From positions 1 through 51,194 of the forward strand of contig RFNG01000043.1 in assembly GCA_009927275.1 (NCBI GenBank): 51,194 nucleotides of DNA, in the 5' to 3' direction. Made by a program: the position numbers and the translations under genes. Every line of letters starts with the position of its first letter. Positions within the stretch are counted from its first letter, which is position 1. Origin of the DNA: Sphingobacteriia bacterium (GTDB lineage Bacteria; Bacteroidota; Bacteroidia; B-17B0; Aurantibacillaceae). This document shows, one piece after another, positions 47,361-51,194 of the stretch. Under the pieces are notes generated by a model that did no database searches, had not been told where the DNA came from, and saw only the letters and a list, made by a program, of their open reading frames with translations.

Positions 47361-48034
47361 CCCCTTTGTAATAATTCTATTAATTTAAAATCAATGGGAG
47401 TAGTGATTTTTAAATTTTCTACATTACCCTCAACTAAATAAATGAAATGACCGGCATTTTCAAAAACAGTGGCATCATCTGTAAACTGCGTTAATGTTGT
47501 AATATGATAGGCATTCAGTATTTCTGTTCGGCTAAAACATTGCGGTGTTTGTATACGCTTGTATTCATTACGATTTACAGAACTATTTGCATTGTTATTA
47601 ATTTTACGAAGACTGTCGGCTACTTCAATACAGGGTACGGCATTACCTAATTTTAAGCAGGTAGTTAAACACCGGGTTATTGTAGCTGCACTTACCATGG
47701 GACGCGCCGCATCGTGTATAGCAACATGCGTATAGGTTTCGGGAACTGCTTTTAATCCGCGAATAACTGATTCGGCGCGGCTTGCTCCTCCGGTAATAAT
47801 ATGAATTTTAATATGACTTAATTGGTGGTTTCGTAAGGCATCGTATAGCCAGCTTTTGTAATTTTCATGTACGGAAATAACAAATTCAAAGTTTGAATCT
47901 ACATTTAAAAATGCACGCATTGTACGAATGATCACCGGTTCGCCATTTAAATTTAAAAACTGTTTGGGAATATCGGTTTTCATACGAGAACCGGAACCAC
48001 CCGCAACAATTAAAATGCAAAATTTAGAATTCAT
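47357..48034 (-). CDS. ispD: 2-C-methyl-D-erythritol 4-phosphate cytidylyltransferase
   Basis: IspD makes CDP-methylerythritol in the MEP isoprenoid pathway. The 225-residue protein has the CTP-binding loop VAGGSGSRMKTDIPKQF (9-25), HDAARP, and TDDATVFE near the C-terminus. Its ATG overlaps the xth stop and its own stop overlaps the PolX-like start. Confidence 0.95.
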   Translation of the reverse strand: MNSKFCILIVAGGSGSRMKTDIPKQFLNLNGEPVIIRTMRAFLNVDSNFEFVISVHENYKSWLYDALRNHQLSHIKIHIITGGASRAESVIRGLKAVPETYTHVAIHDAARPMVSAATITRCLTTCLKLGNAVPCIEVADSLRKINNNANSSVNRNEYKRIQTPQCFSRTEILNAYHITTLTQFTDDATVFENAGHFIYLVEGNVENLKITTPIDFKLIELLQRG

Positions 48035-48786
48035 AGGATGTCTAAAACTACCGGACAGTGATCACTATGTACATCTTGATCCCACATATCTGCAGATTTA
48101 ATTCGATGTTTAAGTGTATTGGAAACCATGTGGTAATCAATACGCCAGCCTAAATTTTTTTGACGTGCTTGCGCACGGTAACTCCACCATGAATAGCGAT
48201 GCGGATTTGCATTTACATACCGAAAGGCATCGGTATATCCCAATGCTAAAAACCGATCCAACCACTGCCGTTCTTCGGGTAAAAAACCACTCGACTGCGC
48301 ATTTGAAATTGGATTATGAATATCTATAGGTTTATGACAAATATTAAAATCCCCAGAAATGATTATATCTGAATCTTTAAATGTTTGGATGTAGCTGGCA
48401 AAATCATCAAGCCATTTCATTTTAAAGGCCTGTCGTTCGTCACCACTACTTCCACTGGGGTGATAAACACTCATTACCGAAAACTCATTAAAATCGGCAC
48501 GAATAATACGCCCTTCAAAATCATACGCATCGATCCCACAGCCGTAGGTTACCGCATTGGGTTTTTGTTTACTAAACAAAGCCACTCCGCTATAGCCTTT
48601 TTTTTGAGCAGGATACCAATAGTGGTGGTATCCTAATTCCTCCAGCTCAAACGTGCCAATTTGATCGGGCAAGGCTTTAATTTCCTGTAAGCATAACACA
48701 TCAATTTGACGTTCTTGTAACCATTTCCAAAAGCCTTTGGATATGGCTGAACGTAATCCGTTTACATTGTATGTTACTATTCGCAT
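48031..48786 (-). CDS. xth: Exodeoxyribonuclease III (AP endonuclease)
   Basis: A Mg2+-dependent AP endonuclease/3' exonuclease of base-excision repair, 251 residues. Motifs: YNVNGLRSA with the metal-binding Asn, LCLQEIK with the metal Glu, SGDFNICH, and the catalytic SDHCPV at the C-terminus. It is complete. Its ATG shares one base with the TAA of the upstream T9SS gene (TAATG). Confidence 0.95.
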   Translation of the reverse strand: MRIVTYNVNGLRSAISKGFWKWLQERQIDVLCLQEIKALPDQIGTFELEELGYHHYWYPAQKKGYSGVALFSKQKPNAVTYGCGIDAYDFEGRIIRADFNEFSVMSVYHPSGSSGDERQAFKMKWLDDFASYIQTFKDSDIIISGDFNICHKPIDIHNPISNAQSSGFLPEERQWLDRFLALGYTDAFRYVNANPHRYSWWSYRAQARQKNLGWRIDYHMVSNTLKHRIKSADMWDQDVHSDHCPVVLDIL

Positions 48787-50607
48787 TACAGTTTTAATAT
48801 TTTGCCTGAAAGATACTGATTTTCATTTTTGTAAATATGAATTTGAAAAACACCTTGATCTGAAAAATCTAAATCTAATTCTTTGTAAGCCAATTTACCC
48901 GCTTGCATTACTTTGCCTGTGTTATCAGTTATAGTGTATGTGTATATATTGGATGCGTCTGTATCCATATCTATACAAATGCGGTGCAATGCAGGTTGTG
49001 GATAAATGAGTAATTGCGAAACTTTATGCGTTTGAATATTTAAACAGGATTGAACCTGAATTACGACAGAAGCCGAATGCGTACAACCAAAAATATTTTG
49101 TCCAATAACACTATAAACAGAACTTGAAAGTGGACTTAAGGTTTGGGTGTTTCCAACAAAACCATTAGACCAGGTATAACTTACAGCTCCGCCAGCCAAA
49201 ACAGCACATGACTCTTTAATACAGATTAAAGAACGGCTGGCTTGCGCCATTACCGTTGGACTTGGCTGAACTATAAGTGTACTAATAGCTGATGAACTAC
49301 AAGATGAAGATCCGGTACCCGTAACCGTATATTGATACGTTCCTGTAAAACTAGGATTTACTATTGCAAAGGGACTCGAAAACGTATAGGATGTTGCGCC
49401 CGATGGATTTAAATTGAACTGTTGTCCCAAACAAATAGAACCACTGCTAACGCTAATACTTGGGCTTGGTAACACCTGAACATTTGCCGTAGGTGGTAAA
49501 GTTGTTGTGCAACCGTTGCTGGACGTGCCATAAACGGAATATACAGCGGACCCCAATGGTATAAATGAAACCGGAGAGTTGCCACTTATATTTACAGGCA
49601 AAACGGTATACCCTAAAACAGATCCCGACATGGATAAGGTTAGTAATTGCCCTGCACAAACAACTGGCGGACTTACACCTAAAATGGAAATTAGGGGTTG
49701 TGGCAACACCGTAACTGAAAGTGTTTGCGTGGCTGAATTTCCACATGTATAATTTGTACTAACTGAAAGCTGTCCGCTAACCCCAGCCGTTGTTGTAATA
49801 ACATTAGAGTTTCCACTAACCCCCCATCCGCCACCAGGTAATGACCAAGAGTAAGATAGTGCACCCGGCATTAACGTACATGAATACGTATGCACTTGTC
49901 CATTGCATACCATTGTATTTCCCAAAATAGAAACCGGTGCTGTGCCTAAAATTTGTTTTTGCCATTTATGTGAAGAATTACTTGCCGTCCATAAACTTAA
50001 ATTACGTCCTGAAACCGATAGACCCGAACTGCCATTTCCATTTTCAATACCTTCGCTATGCGTTAACCATCCATTATTTAAGGCATTTCCTATATGAACC
50101 TCAATACTGTTGTCTAATTCATTTAAAACGATTTGCCCCGAATTTGAACCGCCATAACTCCAAAGGGGTATATTTGTGTACGTAACAATAAATTTCTGAT
50201 TGGGGCTATTTCCAATAGTAGTATAGGTTATTAATCCGCCTGCTGTGGGATCTAAATCATTCCAGTTAAAGGCTATAACGGCGTTAGGTTGTGCCGGATC
50301 TGGTAATTGCTGTGCGTAGGGACTTAATGATGTTGTAAATGGTAAACCTGAAAAAGTAATAAATCCGTTAGAACATACTTTAACTGTATTGTAATTTTGG
50401 CAATAAAAATTAAAATTAAATCCAATAGGAATGGCAGCAGAGGTATCATCATCGCCTAAATACACGTAATTCCCTGTGTTGGGATATACCGAATATACAA
50501 TGGAACTGAGGTTATAAACGGAACAAGATTGAACACATTGAGATTTTAAAAGATAGATAAAAAAAAACCAATATGAAACAAACCAATACCTTAAATTTAA
50601 TTTCCAT
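48786..50607 (-). CDS. Secreted Ig/PKD-like protein with T9SS type A sorting domain (frame broken in signal peptide)
   Basis: The long frame has no ATG start near its beginning; its first initiator is GTG at 50465, inside a conserved-looking domain. Extending it upstream reads KSQCVQSCSVYN ... NTGNYVYLGDDD. An ATG at 50607 in another frame starts a perfect signal peptide (MEIKFKVLVCFILVFF). The two join if the nine-base T run (plus strand 50559-50567) had eight bases, giving about 606 residues. After the N-terminal domain come four or five Ig-like modules with CAGQ/CLGQ motifs and a C-terminal sorting domain (LIYPQPALHRICIDM ... GVFQIHIY). It is the first gene of the long minus-strand run. 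Confidence 0.8.
50559..50567. repeat. Nine-base A/T homopolymer in signal-peptide coding region
   Basis: Nine A on the plus strand (nine T in the coding strand) lie in the hydrophobic core of the signal peptide of the T9SS protein. Eight T would keep the ATG frame open through the mature protein; nine put it out of frame. Confidence 0.8.
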
Positions 50608-50657
50608 TATTATTAATAAATGTACGTTTTTTCTGTACTTTTAAAAAAAAATACCTT

Positions 50658-51140
50658 ATGAAAAATCTAATAAAAACCTGCATTTTAATATCTGCTTTAC
50701 TTTTTAATTCCTGTATTGGCGAACAAGGACCACAAGGGCCTGCCGGAAAAGACGGCAATGCGAACGTACAATCATCCTCACTTACCACATCCAGCTGGTC
50801 CTATTTATCACCCGATTGGTATATTAATTTTACATATCCTGCCATTACACAAGATATTTTAGATAAGGGAGCCGTTTTAGTATATGTACAATCCGGATCG
50901 AATTATTTTCAACTTCCCTACACTTTTTATCCTTCAAGTACATATTCCAGAACTTATACATTTAAACATTATTTAGGTGGACTAAGTGTTTATGTTACAG
51001 ACTCAGATCTAACACAGCCCGCAAATCCCGGATTACTAACATTTAAGGTAGTTGTTATAGCTTCAAGTGCTTTAGCTAAACATCCAAATGTTGATTTAAA
51101 CAACTATAATGAGGTTAAAAAAACATTTGAACTAAATTAA
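50658..51140 (+). CDS. Lipoprotein with short collagen-like stretch
   Basis: A 160-residue lipoprotein. The signal peptide ends in LLFNSC (Cys19), directly followed by a short collagen-like Gly-X-Y run (GEQGPQGPAGKDG). The rest is a beta-rich domain (about residues 40-160) with YINFTYPAITQDILDKGAVLVYV. Similar proteins are common in Bacteroidota and probably face the cell surface or periplasm; their function is unknown. It is divergent from the T9SS protein, with 50 bases between the two start codons. Confidence 0.82.
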   Translation: MKNLIKTCILISALLFNSCIGEQGPQGPAGKDGNANVQSSSLTTSSWSYLSPDWYINFTYPAITQDILDKGAVLVYVQSGSNYFQLPYTFYPSSTYSRTYTFKHYLGGLSVYVTDSDLTQPANPGLLTFKVVVIASSALAKHPNVDLNNYNEVKKTFELN

Positions 51141-51194
51141 TTTTTTAAAAGACCTCTTTTTAGTTTTTATTTATGTAGTAGTATCAGATTAACA

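Noticed and set aside
51146-51166. Terminator after the lipoprotein gene
   Set aside because: Only a 5-bp AT-rich stem (AAAAG/CTTTT); too weak to support.

Overview
The window is an AT-rich chromosomal segment from a member of the phylum Bacteroidota. The evidence is: several large secreted proteins ending in type IX secretion (T9SS) sorting domains of type A and type B; the gene order tRNA-Thr/Tyr/Gly/Thr, tuf, tRNA-Trp, secE, nusG, rplKAJL, rpoBC; a DUF4175 gene next to an RsbW-like ATPase; an LptE-type lipoprotein and a sigma-54 activator beside miaB; and promoters with the Bacteroidota TTTG / TAnnTTTG boxes. I cannot place it below phylum; it looks Flavobacteriia- or Chitinophagia-like. 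No phage, insertion sequence, CRISPR array or rRNA operon is present.

Layout. 1-2718 (+): the 3' part of a TolB/PD40 beta-propeller gene and a kelch-repeat T9SS protein. 2715-8240 (-): a tightly packed unit miaB, sigma-54 activator, lptE, TPR-like gene, secG, aspartokinase. 8352-10943 (+): topA, whose stop codon lies inside an antisense tRNA-His gene with its own consensus promoter. 11042-17123 (-): recX, a divergent SDR, a SPOR-domain protein split by a frameshift, and a 1342-residue T9SS type B protein. 17166-18503 (+): an rRNA m5C methyltransferase. 18517-31586 (+): the main translation/transcription cluster, from a consensus promoter through four tRNAs, tuf, tRNA-Trp, secE, nusG, four ribosomal protein genes and rpoBC to a strong terminator, with internal hairpins after tuf, before rplK and between rplL and rpoB. 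31585-36938: small metabolic, repair and membrane genes on both strands (FAH-family hydrolase, L-2-hydroxyglutarate oxidase, uracil-DNA glycosylase, acyltransferase, CDF metal transporter, two small membrane proteins). 36949-50607 (-): a long co-directional run with mostly overlapping start/stop codons: T9SS protein, xth, ispD, a PolX-like PHP protein, GH3, an unknown secreted protein, DUF4175 (in three pieces), an RsbW-like ATPase, a TPR protein and an ACC-deaminase-like enzyme. 50658-51140 (+): a lipoprotein with a short collagen-like stretch.

Most of the window is conserved housekeeping content. The most unusual signal is four single-base reading-frame breaks, all in accessory envelope or secreted genes: one in the SPOR gene, two in DUF4175, and one in a nine-base A/T run inside the signal-peptide coding region of a T9SS protein. 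Restoring one base at each gives full-length, family-like proteins. They may be assembly errors, recent mutations or, for the nine-base run, phase variation. Other points are the tRNA-His/topA antisense overlap, a structured leader before rplK, an SDR lacking the catalytic Tyr and Lys, and a PolX-like protein whose polymerase metal site appears lost while its PHP domain is intact. I did not find a convincing new multi-gene system.
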